Of a stretch of 64,000 bases of DNA, positions 12,278-26,100 are shown piece by piece. The stretch spans positions 2,914,001 through 2,978,000 of the forward strand of contig JAALGY010000012.1 of the NCBI GenBank assembly GCA_032358165.1, given 5' to 3'. Origin of the DNA: Diplosphaera chodatii (taxonomy: Eukaryota; Chlorophyta; Trebouxiophyceae; Prasiolales; Stichococcaceae). The notes under the pieces were generated by a model. It did no database searches. It was not told the origin of the DNA and worked only from the letters and a program-made list of their open reading frames with translations. Numbering within the stretch: position 1 is the stretch's first letter; each line of letters starts with the position of its first letter. The position numbers and the translations under genes are program-made.

Positions 12278-13965
12278 CTACATCAGGCCCAGAACGCCAC
12301 CCGCCATCACAGCCGCGGCAGCGCCCACAACAGCCAGCGTCGCTCCTGACACCTGTTGAGCAGCACTGCCGCAAAGTCGGTTCCCACCTCCGAGGGAGTC
12401 TAAACCTGTTTCTCCAATGATGCAGTGCCATTGGACTCGAGGGCTTAGCATACTCCCGATCTTTGAGCACACAGGCGCCTGACTGCGGCATGATTGTCTG
12501 CGGTGAGGAGGCATATTATATTTGTTACATATCATGTATCATTGTTATGCAAGCACGAACCCGCCGCCTTCTGCCGTGATTAGGTGCGGGCGCCTCGGCA
12601 GGCCCGCCGTCCGGCACCGGCACCGCCGGCGCAATGCCCGGCCCCGAAGCGGCACCGCCAATGGACGCTGCCAAGCTGCCCTCAGATGCTGCTGCTGCAG
12701 GTGGCGCGCTACATGAGATGCACAGTCAATGTGAGGCATCTTTCGTGGCTCGTCAGCAGGCTAGCATATCGCCACTGTTGGTGCAGATACAGCTGCTTTG
12801 GTGTTCTGCCCGTAATATATGGTGAGTCGCTGTCGCGACAGCTTTTCGACAAGACGACATGCTGATGGTTCAACGTAGCAGACATGCGGCATACCTGGCA
12901 TCCTTGAAGGTCACGTTGCATGATGTGAAGACGCGTGCGCTGCAAGGCAGAACACGTGTGCAGTGTCATAATAATGGGGAGGTGGCGTCAGGGGGAGTGC
13001 AGTCGCTCTTGCAACATGCAGCATCGCATACGCATAGCAGCCATGTCACGTGCAGCACACAGCTTCACTCACAACATTGGGCCGAACTCAGGTCCAGCGA
13101 CTAGCTCATTGCGGCACCTCCCATCCACCTGCACCAGGTTGATTGACAGTTTTCATGCCAGACTAGACGGCCCACCTGAGTGCCATCCCAAGTGTCGGCA
13201 AACACCAGGCCATGCACAGCAGCAGGCGGTGCATCACTACGCTGGGCGGTCGAAGTGCAGTGGCTACATACTCAGCATTTGTTCATAGCAGGGGTGGGCG
13301 TGCATGAATGCAGCGCGCCTGCTGGAGTTTGCGGCGGCAGGCGGCGGGGCACGAGAGCGCCACACCGCTGGCGGCGTCAATGGTGGCGTTGAAGCTGGCG
13401 CAGGCGGAGCGCTGCGTCAGCAGCGCGGCGGTGTCGCCGGCTGCCAGGAGGCAGGCGGCCTCGTTCAGCAGCGACGCTGCAGGACGGGACAGCTTTGAGC
13501 CCAGCAGCGCTGCGCAGCAGTGCAAAGCGCGAATGCTGCTGTATGCCTCGTTGATGTGGGATGTACGATGCAGGTGTTGAGTGCGCCAATGCTTTAGATG
13601 TCGTTTCTGAGACTCTTGCGGCCCAATACACCGAAGCGAAACACTTCGGATGCTGTCACACCGCTGCCAGGCAAACGTCTGCTGCAACAATTGGTGACAA
13701 TTGACAAGCCAAAGTGAGCCGCGGCTATCAAGATGCGACAAAAGGTTCACCCCAGCCTCATGTCAAGCGTGCATGGCCTTGTCGTAGCTCAACAAACGCA
13801 CTCAGGATGCAGATCGATGGATGGAGCATTGGATGGGCCAACGGTAGGTGCAGGCAACTCACGTTCCGGGGCAGCCGCCAGGCCGATGACGCCCGCGTTT
13901 GCCACGAGAGTTTGAGATAGTATGGCAGCAGCGCACCACGCTATCACCGCTGCCGGTGCCAACAT
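12278..13965 (-). CDS. Small secreted protein, probably GPI-anchored (multi-exon)
   Basis: No family is recognised. On the minus strand the ATG at 13965 opens an exon coding for a classical signal peptide (MLAPAAVIAWCAAAILSQTL, then VANAG). It ends in a GTGAGT donor near 13864. A second coding stretch (about 13300-13500 in the frame containing ASLLNEAACLLAAGDTAALL) carries several cysteines. A third (about 12590-12700) is Ala/Gly/Pro-rich, like a serine/alanine linker. The last exon ends at 12278 with a short hydrophobic tail (GATLAVVGAAAAVMAGGVLG) followed directly by the stop. A signal peptide, a Cys-containing middle, a linker and a C-terminal hydrophobic tail without a basic cytosolic end is the plan of a GPI-anchored surface protein. 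A tail-anchored or type I membrane protein is the alternative. Exon chaining is inferred and the middle exons are the weakest part. Confidence 0.45.
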
Positions 13966-14570
13966 GGCGGGAAGGTCGGCCCACCAGGCAGCTGCCTTGC
14001 GTGCAGAGGTCTATGATCAAACCCCGGTGTGGTGCAGGATTGCTTAGGATCCACCGTGAGTGCTCAAAGACGTGCGTGCGCCTCAAGCTTTGCACGAAAG
14101 CGGGCATCCGGGCCGCGCACTGGCGGAGCCAGGTACTCCAGGGTGGTCGGGGTCAAGACCCTACATAGCAGGGCACACCTCAACCTGATGTTGGAGAGGT
14201 GTGGAGCTGCAGAGCTGCCTTTCAACCTTTCTCACCTTCATTGTGACAACGTGACAACTGCATCTTTCCAATCGCTGAGACCTGACGAGAGAAAATGAAA
14301 ACAATGAAGGACGAGGGCACTGCAATCATGCACGCGTCCATGCCACTCAAGTCCGTCAGCGGCAACATACTTCGATGCACGTCAGTCCGACTAGAGCTGA
14401 CTGCATGCCACCTAGAAGCTTCTACCGCCATATCAACCGGCGCGTTCGGAAAAGCTGGGTTCATGTTGTAGGCCCGTGCATGTCTACCTTGCCACCCCTA
14501 CTGCAGCGCACCTGCTGCATCCCGCCCATACTTCATGCTTTATGTCATACCTACCATACTTCGATGCCCC

Positions 14571-16529
14571 TCACGGGCAGGCGCCCGACTGCACTGGAAT
14601 GCCGACCACGTACTGCCTAGCAGGTCGTTCTGCCTGGTCGGTGCTGGGCTGCCGCCGCTGCTGCCGGTGCTGCCGCCACTCCCGCCACCACACCACCATG
14701 ACCCACTCCCTCGCAGGCAGCGGCGTCGGCAGCAGCCGCCGCCAGCCCCGCCTGGCCCCATAGGCGGTCCCCGCTGCGCTGGCGTCGTCGGTCTCGTTGT
14801 TGCTGCCGCCGGCAGCCGGGCTGCCGTCAGCGCTGCTGGGCTCGGCCACAACCACCGCCTCAATCGTGGGTGGCAGTATCCGCTCCCGACACATGGGACA
14901 CAAGGTCAGGCGTGCCTGCAGGACAGGACGAAAAAGCGCTGCATAATGATAGAGACTTGCAGTGCATGTACATGGTCACCCTGGTTGACAGACCCGGCAG
15001 CAGGATGCCTCAGCTGCCCGGCCCGCAAGTTGACGCATGGCACTGCAAGCGCACTGCGCGGGTGATGAGCTTGTCGAGGCAGATGTGGCAGCAGCCATGG
15101 TTGCACGGCAGCACCTGCAGCAGACATGCATGTTTGCTGGTCGGGCTCGATGCATGTGAGACCGCGGTGCTGGCACATACGACACAGCATGGCGACCTGC
15201 CTGCCAGAGCTGAGAATGTATTACTACTTCACTTATAGAACCCGGCCGCACCAGTTCGCAGGGTGTGTCCAGGCACACGGGACACTCCACGCCCGCCATG
15301 TGATGCGCGTCGCCGATCTTGGACACGAGCTGCTTCTCCATGATCTCTGCAGCCGCTGCTGCAGGGTCCCCTGCAGAACGGCAGCGACACAGCGCACTTG
15401 CCGAGTGATCAGAAGCTGCCTCCAGCACGTTGTGTGCAAGCAGCTTTTATACACCAGCGCAACACCAGCGCACACACCAGCAGCTCATACAGCACCGCGG
15501 CACCTACAATGCATCGGATGTTCCACGCAGTGTCCAGCATGACACACCTGCTGCTGCCTGCGCAGCGGCGGTGGCAGCTAGGGAGTTCGCATTTGGCCGC
15601 GGCCTGGCTGAGCGCTTGCTGCAGGGCAGCAACACGAGAACATGAGGAGATGAGCAGTTCGTATAGTCATTGAGACCAGCTCGGATGTGGACACAGAAGC
15701 GTCTCGGTCAGGTCGACAGCTGCCAGGCCAGGTGTTTGTGTCCCATCAGAGTGTCGCCTGCTGGTTCCGGATCGCCGTGCTCACCAGCAGCAGACGCAGC
15801 ACAGGGCGCAGCACAGGAAGGCGACGGCGGCGGCCAGCAGCAGGGAGAACGCAATCACGCAGCCCGAGCCGGAGCCGCAGCGCCGCGACCCCTGGTTCTG
15901 CAGCAGCTGCCGGCCCCCGTGGCGGCCCAGCAGCGCCTGCTTCAGTTCGTTGCCTGCACGGCGCGCACCTCCAGCGGTGCTGCTTCTAACGCTGCCCCGC
16001 TTATGCGAACGCAGGCCTGAGACAAGGCGCAGCGCCGCTCCGGCGGCTTTGGCGCTGGCGCTGAAGGTGGCTCTGCCAGCGCTGCTGCTGCCGCTGCCGC
16101 TGCGGCTCGGCAGCGGACGTGCAACTGCCGGGTGTGAGGCTTGAGCACCACCGGCCACGCTGTGTGATGGCAAGCTCCTCTGAACGAAGCCGCCATCAGT
16201 GGGCTGACGTTGCCGGCGCTGCTGCAGGCTTGCATCTGCTACCTCCAGCAGGTTGGGTCCCGGTTGCTCTGCGGCGCCGCTGAGTGCAGTGACGGATGCG
16301 CCGCCCTGCAGGGTGTGCATGCACTGGCTTCGACGACATTCACGTGTGCAAGGTCGCTGTGTTTCAGCTGGGTTCAACCGAAGCTTGACTCCAGCCGAGA
16401 CATGAGCATAGTCAGACGCTCTCCAGAGACGCTCACCAAGAGGAGCGGCTGTACAGCGTGCACCGGACGCGCCGCTGCGCCCAGAGACAGCAGCAGCAAA
16501 GCAGCTGCCGCCGTGCGCGAGGACGCCAT
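14571..16529 (-). CDS. Membrane-associated C3HC4 RING-finger protein, putative E3 ubiquitin ligase
   Basis: The 3' exons form a clear RING: CPVCLDTPCEL (about 15252-15285), VLPCNHGCCHICLDKLITRA (about 15065-15130) and LTLCPMCRERILPPTIE (about 14870-14915). They join in phase 0 across GT-AG introns and supply all eight zinc ligands in C3HC4 order. A preceding helix reads EIMEKQLVSKIGDAHH. Such domains recruit E2 enzymes. Far upstream, the ATG at 16529 opens a signal-peptide exon (MASSRTAAAALLLLSLGAAA) ending at a GTGAGC donor. Near 15790-15870 there is a hydrophobic span (CVIAFSLLLAAAVAFLCCA) whose exon can end at another GTGAGC donor at 15781-15786. I chain these as one single-span membrane RING protein. 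The alternative is two genes: a secretory single-pass protein (about 15781-16529) and a soluble RING protein (14571-about 15430). The RING itself is secure; the join is not. Confidence 0.55.
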
Positions 16530-17167
16530 CGCTGCCCACAGTGATCGGCGGGCACTCCGGTGTCGGAGTTGTGGGACTGGCGAACGACTACGCTGCAGTC
16601 ACGCAGCGATGCTACAGCGGCTGCCCGCCGGCTGTTGTCAAAAGACTCAGCACATTAGCAAAGGCGACGGGGAGGTACTCCTGTGTGTAATCTGCCACCC
16701 GGCCCACCCCGCCTCATGACACGTGGGGCTGCATCACCTTCCCTTTGTCTGAGCTTTGGTGCGGCGTCATACAGTTTAGCCGACAGCACACCTGTGTAAC
16801 ATTTGACACTGTGGCGCAGGTTCAGCACGCACAATGGTGGTTATGCTGCACGGTGTGTCGTTGGGAACTTGGGATGTGCCCAGATCACGTCACCACGACA
16901 CACAAGAACCCTGGACGCAAAAAGCCTACTGGGTGCCTATTTGGCCAGGCATTGTGGGAGCCAGCTGTGAGGTGCACTTGAAGGGCTGGCAATCCACGCT
17001 TTAGGCTGCGTTCTGTTGGGTCACTGAAGGGCAGGAGGCCTCAGCTGCTGGGATCAGGCCTCAGCGCCTGCAGCGAGCCCTGGGAGGGTCTGTCACGTTG
17101 CAGGAATCCCAGACTTGGGGCGGGCACAGGCAGTGGAGAGGGCCACCGGCGCTTGCGCCGCGGCGCC
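16530..17167. other. Divergent intergenic region
   Basis: About 640 bp between the divergently transcribed RING gene (-) and the glycosyltransferase-hydrolase gene (+). It presumably holds both promoters. I saw no recognisable element or RNA gene. Confidence 0.4.
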
Positions 17168-20100
17168 ATGGACAATCAGCCAGAGCACGCACATCTGCGT
17201 GACGACCGGCTGCCGGCGTCAGATGGCTTCGGCGAGGCAGCCGAGGAGAGGTAGGTCCAACGGTTTGTGGGCAGAGTGGGCACTGTCACTGGCTCTGCAG
17301 CTCGGCTGCTGGTTCCCTGGCACCGGCCGAGCCCGCCGGTTGAGGATGAGCAGCGCAGATGCGCCTGCCTCGCCAGTGTGCGGATTGGCATCGCAACCCG
17401 CAGTGCCCGCCACGCTGCCGGGGCGTCAGGGATGCAGTTGCCGGCACGGTCAGGTCCATCTTCCGTGGACGCGGACGGCCCACAGCCGCGCGTGTGTATA
17501 GTAGTCAGTAACATCATTCCGCCGCCGTGGTAGCATTGGCGCATATCTTGTTGCCGCATGCACCGGCATGTGGTTCATTTTGCGCTGTGTTTGAGCACAC
17601 AGTCCAATGCGTCCCGAGCTCGGCCAACCCAGTCAACGCTTTCAGCAGCGAGTCTGGAGCTGATGTAGCTGTGTGTGGCGCCTGATCCTTTGTCGGCGGA
17701 GCTCGGTGCGTATGTGAGGATCTGTCTTCTCACCACCGTCCTGACAAGCTTGCGTGCTGTACACAGATGGGACGATGGCGCCATCGACGTGCCGGAGGAC
17801 GACAATGTGTTTCGGGAGCAGCTGGAGCTGACGCCGCAGGAGCGGGTGAGGAGTTGTCACTCCTGAGGCTGTTGTCTGCAACACGTCCAGCTGACAGATG
17901 GCCGGGGTGCTCTGCCGAGTGCTTTACGGTGCAGCCAACCAGGGTCTCCAGCATTGTCACGAGCGGCGAAGTGCACAGAAGACGGGGCAGCCTGCCAGCA
18001 GTTGCGCCAGCGGCCCGCTGTGTGCGCCCCAACGCTGTCACCTCAACTCAGCAGCGGCATGCCCGCAGTGTCCTGCGATTAGGCAGCTGCAAGGCTGCTA
18101 CCACTTCAGCACATACACGCCGGGGCATCAGCACATGCCTGTTGGCGCTGTGAGCAGCCTCTTGGCACCTGGGCAGCCGGAAAGGACGGCACAGCCCTCC
18201 AGCTTCAGCACAGCGGCAGACACCCCGCAGCGCCCCTAATCACGCAGCCAGCGCTATCAGCAGCACGCCGGCGTGCAGCGATCACACCCAGCAATCAAAA
18301 ACGGCAGAGAGGTTCAGCCCCTGCGGTGGTGTAGCCATCCTGCCCTGTCGTCTGTGTACATGCGTGTACACGTCTTTACTGCATTTTGTGACAACCCCTG
18401 CAGGCCATGTTGGAGCAGTACTCCGGGGAGAACCGGGGCCTGCGCAACCTGGACGCGGCGCTGCGGGACGCGGTGCAGATGGTGCAGGTGTCCGACCAGC
18501 GGATCACGTACCTGCGCAAGATGCACGCGCTGCTGCTGCTCAGAAAGTGCGGCCCCCTGGCTCTGCCTGCTCTCGAGGGCTAGCCTGCTGCTGCTCGTCT
18601 GCGGACCTGACCCAAGTCACCACCGCTGTGTGTTGCAGCTGGTCCTGCTGTGCAGCCCTGGTCTGTACCCCATTGCCGGCACTGTTTGCTCTGCAGGCTG
18701 AAGGGCGCGCTGCAGACGTACGACGATGAGGAGGAGGAGGAGGACGAGATGCGGCGGTCTGAGGTGCACGCTGCTCCGCCGTGCAAGATCTGGAGTTCAG
18801 GGCTGCGGCTTCGCTGCTGGGCGGCTTTCTTGGATGTTTCCGCAGACTGGCCGTCCATCATGACATCTGCAACGCTGAGATTCTGAGACCGAGGGAGATT
18901 TCCAATCCGCGCAACAGGTGCACAGCCGTGGCGGCCGGGACCTGCTGCCGGAGGACTACCCAGAGTTTTCCTCCGAGGAGGACGAGGACGGCTTGTCGCG
19001 CAGCGAGGCGCAGCGCTCAGCCCGCAAGCAGAAGGTGCGCTTGAGATGGATTGGATGGACACCCCAAGATGGATGGAAAGAAAGTGGAGGAGAGGCAGCG
19101 CTGGTCGGTCGATAGCACAAGAGATGGATCTGAGAGACAACGAAGGAGAGGCAGCTCTAGTCTGTCGATAGCAGAATGCCTGTGCACGATCCTGTGCTGT
19201 TGCTTGCGTGTGCTGTGGAGTCTACCATGGTGGCAGTCTGCCGGCGCAAGTGGCAGCAGTTGGGCAGGCCATGCCAGCTGGCGTGCAACTTTGGTGCACT
19301 GCCCCAGTTGCCGGCCCAGCAGGCGGCGCCTCGCTGGCACAGCTGGCTGGCCCGCTGCAGCGGTGCACCGTCTGACCGGGGCTGTGCGGTGGTGCAGCGG
19401 TATGTGGCGCGACGGGGCCCCAACTCGGACGACTTCATCCCGGTGAAGGGCGGCAGCGACTTTGGTGGGCACTCGCGTGGCGGCAGCCTCGGCGGGAAGG
19501 AGGAGTCCGTATTCGACCCCGAGGAGGCCCTGCTCGCCAAGGACGAGGAGGAGGAGGCGGCGGTGTACACCGCGCGCCCCTTCTACACGGACAGCGGGGC
19601 GCTGGCGCCCGGCAGCTTCGACAGCGACCTGGAGAAGGTCGACGCAGACAGCGGCTCCGCCTCCGGCACGCCCCTGGAAGGTGGGCACAGTGCGTGTGCC
19701 CTCAGCACCCTTCAAAGGACGATCTAACAGTGTGGATTTTGTTGGGCTTCCCAGCAAACAGGAGCCTTGCATGAAGCATGCTGCCTGATGTTGGCATCCG
19801 CTGGTGCTGACAGAAGTGCCTGCAGACATGCGAATGACATGTCCTGTATGGGGCGTCCTGTGTTGCGCTGGAGTATGTTCCTGTCAGTGGCTGCAGTTCA
19901 GCAGCTGGCGAAGGACTTCGACACAGCTGCTGCATCCTGGTTTGTGAGCCTCGCAACCAGTTTATTGTTGGACAGCCTTATGGAACATTTGTGTGCCGCC
20001 ACCGCCTCGCAGGCAGCATGGTGGAGAAGCCGGAGGGCAACCACAAGGAGACGAAAGCAGAGAAGGCGGAGCGCCGGGCTCGCGAGGCGGCGGCATACGA

Positions 20101-23100
20101 CCCCAAGCGCTTCGCACGGCGCTTCAAGCGGCGGCGGCGCCTCAACTGGATCGGCACCATTGTGTTCATCGCATACATCCTGGCCTTCCTGGGCTACATG
20201 TTCATCCGCATCACGAAGACGCTGGCGCTGGGCACCTACTTCGTGTACGGCCTGTTCGTGCTGGGTGTGGAGATACTGGGCGCCACCACCACCCTCATCT
20301 ATGGTACCAACCTCATCTGGAGGCCGGTCAACCCGGAGCTGGACCGGCTGAAGGTCAAGGCAAGGGGGAGGAAGGAAGGAAGGAACTTCCATCTTTTCAG
20401 GGGGCGCAAGGGGAACGACGCGCAGCTGCCGGTGTCGGATTCGGCGTCTGTCAAGTCGGCGCTGGAGGGCGACATGTCGGTGGCCGGCGACCTGGAGGAG
20501 GGCGGGGTCGGCAAGGTGGGCCAGGGTTTAGGTGCCAGGGTTCAGTAGACTTCCACATCAGGGTGGCGGTGTACATGTACAGTATCGCAGCAGTGCCTGC
20601 AGCTGCCCGGTGCTGGGATTCGGCGCATGTGCAGCGACAACATGACAGGCCTCAGCCTGCTGTCCATGACTATCTGGAGCTGACAGCGGCGAGAGCACAA
20701 GGCCGCTGGCCCTCGGAGCATGCTGGCTTCGGTGTCATGCAGCAGCTGCTGTGGGGACCCCGGCAGCACCGCAGCGTGCAAGCGTGCCTGCTGTGCTCTG
20801 CAGGACCCAGACGTGGAGGATCAGGCGCCGCCCGTCGGGCAGTACCACATCCGGGTGCTGATCCCCTGCTACAAGGAGCCCGAGGACATTGTGCGCCAGA
20901 CCGTCGTCGCCATCCGCACCGCTGTGCTGCCGCCGGGTGCGGCTTCCAACCGATGCCGTGGTTCTGGGCCAGGCCCCACTGAGCCGCCTCCTGGGTCCCG
21001 GCTGCTACCGCGCACACACCCCCATGATTGACAGTGCCGCCGCCACTGCTGCCACTCATCACATCTGGAGGTGGCATTGCGTGTTGACTCGCTGGCTCGA
21101 TCGTGTGCGCAGGCTGCCACCGCACCATCTACGTGTGCGACGACGGCAAGGACAAGTACAAGCGGCGCATGTGCCAGCGCATGGGGCGGGAGGTAAGCAG
21201 GGCCCAGGCTTTGTCATAATGCCACGAGTCATGCACCTGTAGCTGCAGTCAGCAGCCACCCATGTGCGTTGAGACAGGCACATCTCAGTCAGATGTCAGT
21301 CTTTGACCTTTCATTTGCCGCTTTGACTGCAGGTGCAGTACATCTCGGGGCGCACCCGGCCCGCCGGCGAGACCAATGGCAAGTCCGGCAACCTGAACAA
21401 CGCGTGCCGGCAGATCTACCCCGCCGGCTGCAAGATCCCCGACCACGAGGTCATCTGCGTCATGGACGCTGATCAGGTGCCTTACACTGATCACTTTGTC
21501 ACTCCTGCATCGTAGGTTCAGCATGTGCTGTCGTTTCATCATATTCTTTGCTCTGCGCATCCCCACCGGCGTCCTGCTATGACGGACGTGCGTAGGTAGG
21601 GAAGGCTAGAGCGCTAAGTAGGTTACTGTGCCCCGCAGATCGCGGACCCCACCTTCTTCATGAAGATGATCCCGATGATGGACGGCGGCGACGATGTGGG
21701 CATGGTGCTCAGCCCCCAGTGCTTCCACAACCTCAACGCCGAGGCCGACATCTTCAACCACTCCAACATCCACTTCTGGGAGTGCGCACCCCCCTCAAAC
21801 CATGACTTGCGCCTGTCCAACCTCGTCTGCACAGCAGTGACTGTTCTGTATGATGCCCACGCCTCATGCTGTACAGCAAAGCACCAAATGTGACTAGCAA
21901 GGCGACGGCTGGCATCGGGCAACCGATTGCATGGCTTCCATGACCAGCAGCTCCTCTGCTGTGGCAATCTCAGACCACCTGAAACCACTAACATGGACGT
22001 CATGACTGCTTCGCAGGTACATGCAGCCGGGCTATGATGCGTTGGGCTTCATCTCCTGTACCGGAACCAACTTCCTGATCCGCAGCAAGGCGTTCCAGGA
22101 GTGCGGCTGGTCCCCAGAGTACACCCTGACCGAGGACTTCGGCCTCGGCATGGAGCTGAAGATGCGCCACTGGCAGGTGGGTTTAGAGTTTGCGCTCTGC
22201 AGCCTGTCTGCGACATCGGCACACACTGCTTACCACAAGCTGCAGCTGCAGCTGCAGCTGTGCTCATTGCTCGAGAGAATTAATGCTCGATGTCAAAGAT
22301 GCTGTGTGCTCATCATCGCTGTGGTGCCTGCCTGCAGTGCCGGTATGTGCCAGAGTACCTGGCGGTGGGCGAGGCACCCGACCAGGTCCGTAACTGCTTC
22401 CAGCAGCGGTCGCGTTGGTGCAAGGTGCGCCTGCAGATCATCATCATACACCTTGGCATACACAGCAGTGGATGCATAGAGTCTGCTCAATGCGTTTGCA
22501 GTGGCACATCAGGCCACCTTTCATGCAAGAATGTACCTGCTGACGCTGCTTGCATCTGCCTTTCTGCTACAGGGGCACTTCCAGGTGGTGTTCTCCCGGC
22601 AGCATTGCCCCTTCCTGCAGCGCCGGCTCAGCCTCTTCATGAAGGTTTGCGAGCCGTTTGTCATCTAGATCAGCCTCTGCACTACCCAGCCTGTCCTTGC
22701 ATGCAGCACCAAATGCAACGCCCCCTGCTCACACTCGTTCGCCTGCCTATGCCACAGATCCTCTTCTGCTCTGGTGTGTGGTCGTACCTGGTGGCCTCCA
22801 TCGCAACACCTACCTTCATCCTGGTGCGCTTTCTAGTTGGCGGCCACCCTTCTGCCAGCAGCTGTATCGTCAACACCAAAGGAAGCTCCTTACTCTATGC
22901 TGGAACTCGGGGTGGAGGTGTTTTGATGGGAAGCCGAGTGCCTGGCTGTTTGCTGCGCAGGTGCCGCTGCTGACCATCTGGTTCGGCATCTTCCCTATCA
23001 TCCTAAACTGGTGGGCGGCGCTCGGACTGACCGTATACTACATCGCCACCACAGCGGTACGGCCTGTGGACTCGTCACCCGCTTTGCTCGTGTTGCAGAG

Positions 23101-26100
23101 TCGCTTTGCAGCCGCTGGGCTGTACCATCATGCAGAGCCTTCTCACAGTGCTACTGTGGCCAAGGCGGCTGCTATGGCCTTTGCCCACCTTGCCACCTTT
23201 ATGATTTTCAACACCGCTGTCGCCTGCGTGCAGGTGCTGAACTATGCGCGGGAGCGCAAGCACTTCATGCCGCTGTGGTTCTCCAACGTGTCGACCGTCA
23301 TCATGTTCTGGACGTACATCAAGGCGCTGTGGCGCGCCACGATCGGCAAGTACTTCAGCGGCGGCATCAAGTTCAAGACCACGCTGAAGGTGCCCCGAAA
23401 CTGCTGTTGACATACCTGTGCCTACACACACATCGCATCAGCTCCCACAACTTTCGAGCTCCGCTGATCGTGGCCCATCGACATGGGGTCAATGGCTCAC
23501 AGCTCGGCAGCAGCTCTGTCTAATTGCAGGCTACGGTCCAGATGCTGAGCTGCATCATGTTGCTGCTGTGCAGGGTCTGGGCAGGCTGCAGGATAGCGCC
23601 TTTGGTGACCTGATTGTGCCGATCATCGTGCTGCTGCTGTGCCTGGTGTCCCTGGGCATCGGCATCGGCAAGGTCGCCAACAACGCCTCAGGGGTAAGCA
23701 CTCATACAGTCGAAACCTGCACCCGGCTTTGTTACGCAGCATCAGGCCCCATCTAGCTGGTGGCATGCCCAAGCCACCGCTGCCTGCTGCAGCATCTAGC
23801 TGTGCTGCTGCCACAGCGTCCGGCGGTGCTGTGCTCACCATTCGTGTCTTCGCTGTCTCCGCAGGTGAAGACGACGCTGCTGGTGTCGCTGGCGTGGATG
23901 ATCTTCAACATGATCCCGCCGTACCTGCTGATGCACTACCAGTTCGTCGGGCGGGGCACCACACTGAAGATCGTCTGCAAGTGCGCCGCAGTGACATCCG
24001 CCTGCTTATTTCAAAGTTCCACCAGTGTGCAGATGTGCCCTCTGTGCTGGGAAACCCCCCCGCTCCCTGTTGCATCCTGTGTCGCCACATGTCGCCAGAG
24101 AGCGCGCGGTTCTCAATCTGTCAAGGGACCTGACGCCTGCTGTTGCGGGTGCCCACCGCCAGGCTGTGCTTCTACCTGTCGTTCCTGGTGGGCATCGCGG
24201 CGCTGGTCCTCATCTGGCTGCTGTACCCCAAGGACTTCGACTACCCCACCGCCATCCAGGACAACCTCACCTACTTCCAGGCACGCCTTGCCACTCTCGC
24301 ACGCCACGAGCCCCCTGTGCCGTCGGCCTGCACACCGGTCGCTTCCGTGCAGCGATGCGTGTGAGTGAGAGCGTGCGCCTTCAATGCATGGGGCAGTGTG
24401 CCTGAGGTCTGACTTGTGGCCTGTGCACGCCGCGCAGAGCACGATGGTGGGCACCGTGCCCGGCAACGGCTACGGGGTGGACTGGCGGGCGACGGCGTAC
24501 GCGCAGGACGCCAAGTCGCCCATCGTGGCGCCGCTCACAGCGGTGCAGGGCGTCGCGCACGACTCTTCGGGCGGCTGGATGACCGGCGGCGCTGGCGGTG
24601 AGTCAGTCACTTTAGCGTGCACTCTAATTCAGATGGCTCCAAGGTCATCTGCGTGGTGTGTATTGATGTGATGCGATTGATATGACGCGATTGATATGAG
24701 GAGGCACTGCAGCTAGTAAGTGGATCCTGGTGGTGCAGCTGGAGGAGGGTGTGTACAGCACCTGCCGCTTGCTGTTGAGGGTCATCGATACTGAGCTCTT
24801 TGGTGAGGCCCACGTGCAGGCAACATCAAGATGACGCAGCCGATCGCATTCACCACCGCCATGCTGGCGTGGGGCCTGCTGCAGTTCCCCAAGGGCTTTG
24901 GTGGCAGCAAGAACGGCGTGCTGCAGCAGATCCGGGTGCGCTGCGTCAGTGTGACCTCCTCACGAAGCGCCGTGTGCTTGGTACCGTGCATCGTGTGGCA
25001 GCTGAGCATCTTGTGGTGGTTGGCTGGGACGGATCCTCCTTTGCTGGTTGGGAAACTCATCAGCCTTGCCACCCCTGCAGGTGGGCGCGGAGTTTCTGAG
25101 GAAGTCGCTGGTCGAGTACAAGGCCAACAACCCCGACTTCTATGTCATCTACCAGGTGTGTGATCCCTGCTGGCTGCCATGCACCGCAGCTTTGGTCGCA
25201 CGGTTCGCGCCGTCTTGCAGTGCTACAGTTCATGTGTGCCACCCGCCCCACAGCACTTTGGAAACCCGTTTGTCCCGTAGTGGCCCCAGCCCCATCATGT
25301 GGTGGGGCTCAAGCATACGTATGAGAGAAGGGTGGATGCTCAGGGTGCAGTCTGCACACAGCCTGCCCATACATAACACCTTGCTGCTGTTTGCGCGCTG
25401 CAGGTGGGCAACCTGAGCACGGAGAGCCGGTACTGGGGCTACCCGGAGGCCAACACCAACGTGCGGCCGTCCTACTACGTGCCCACCACCATCGGCACCT
25501 CCGACCTCACGGGCTCCATGTCGGCGGCCTTCGCCGCGGCCTCGCTCGCCTTCCAAAATGTGGACAAGGCGTACTCACAGGCGCGCTTCCTGCTGCCGTG
25601 CGCCATCTCTGAAGCAATTTGATGCGGATGAAACACGCTTCCATGCATGTTGGGACCTGCAGCAGGCTCTGCACTTCGGGAAGGCGGGCACGGGGCATCC
25701 GTCCCTCGTCGAGCCTGACGGCTGTGTATTGTCTTGCGGTGCAGGGCCTGGTCAACTTGGCCGGCAACCTGTACGCGTCCGCCAAGGCGTACCCGGGGTC
25801 GTACTCTGTGCGCATCCGCGGCAGCGTGTGCACCACGCAGGTGGGATCTCTTGCGTCATCGCCACGGCATCTGCATGTTGTGCCCTTCAGACACCAATGC
25901 GACAACACGAGGCTGCCAGCGTCTGCATTGGAAGAGGAGGACTGGCGTTGGAATTGGGTGTGCCAGGCACCAAGTGTCCTGCATTGGTGCTCAACTTCGT
26001 CATACAAACACAAGGCAGTGACCACGTAGGATTGACCAATAAGATGTGATGATGTGCTGCAGTATGAGCGCGCCAGCATCGGGCCGACAGGCGCCATTGC

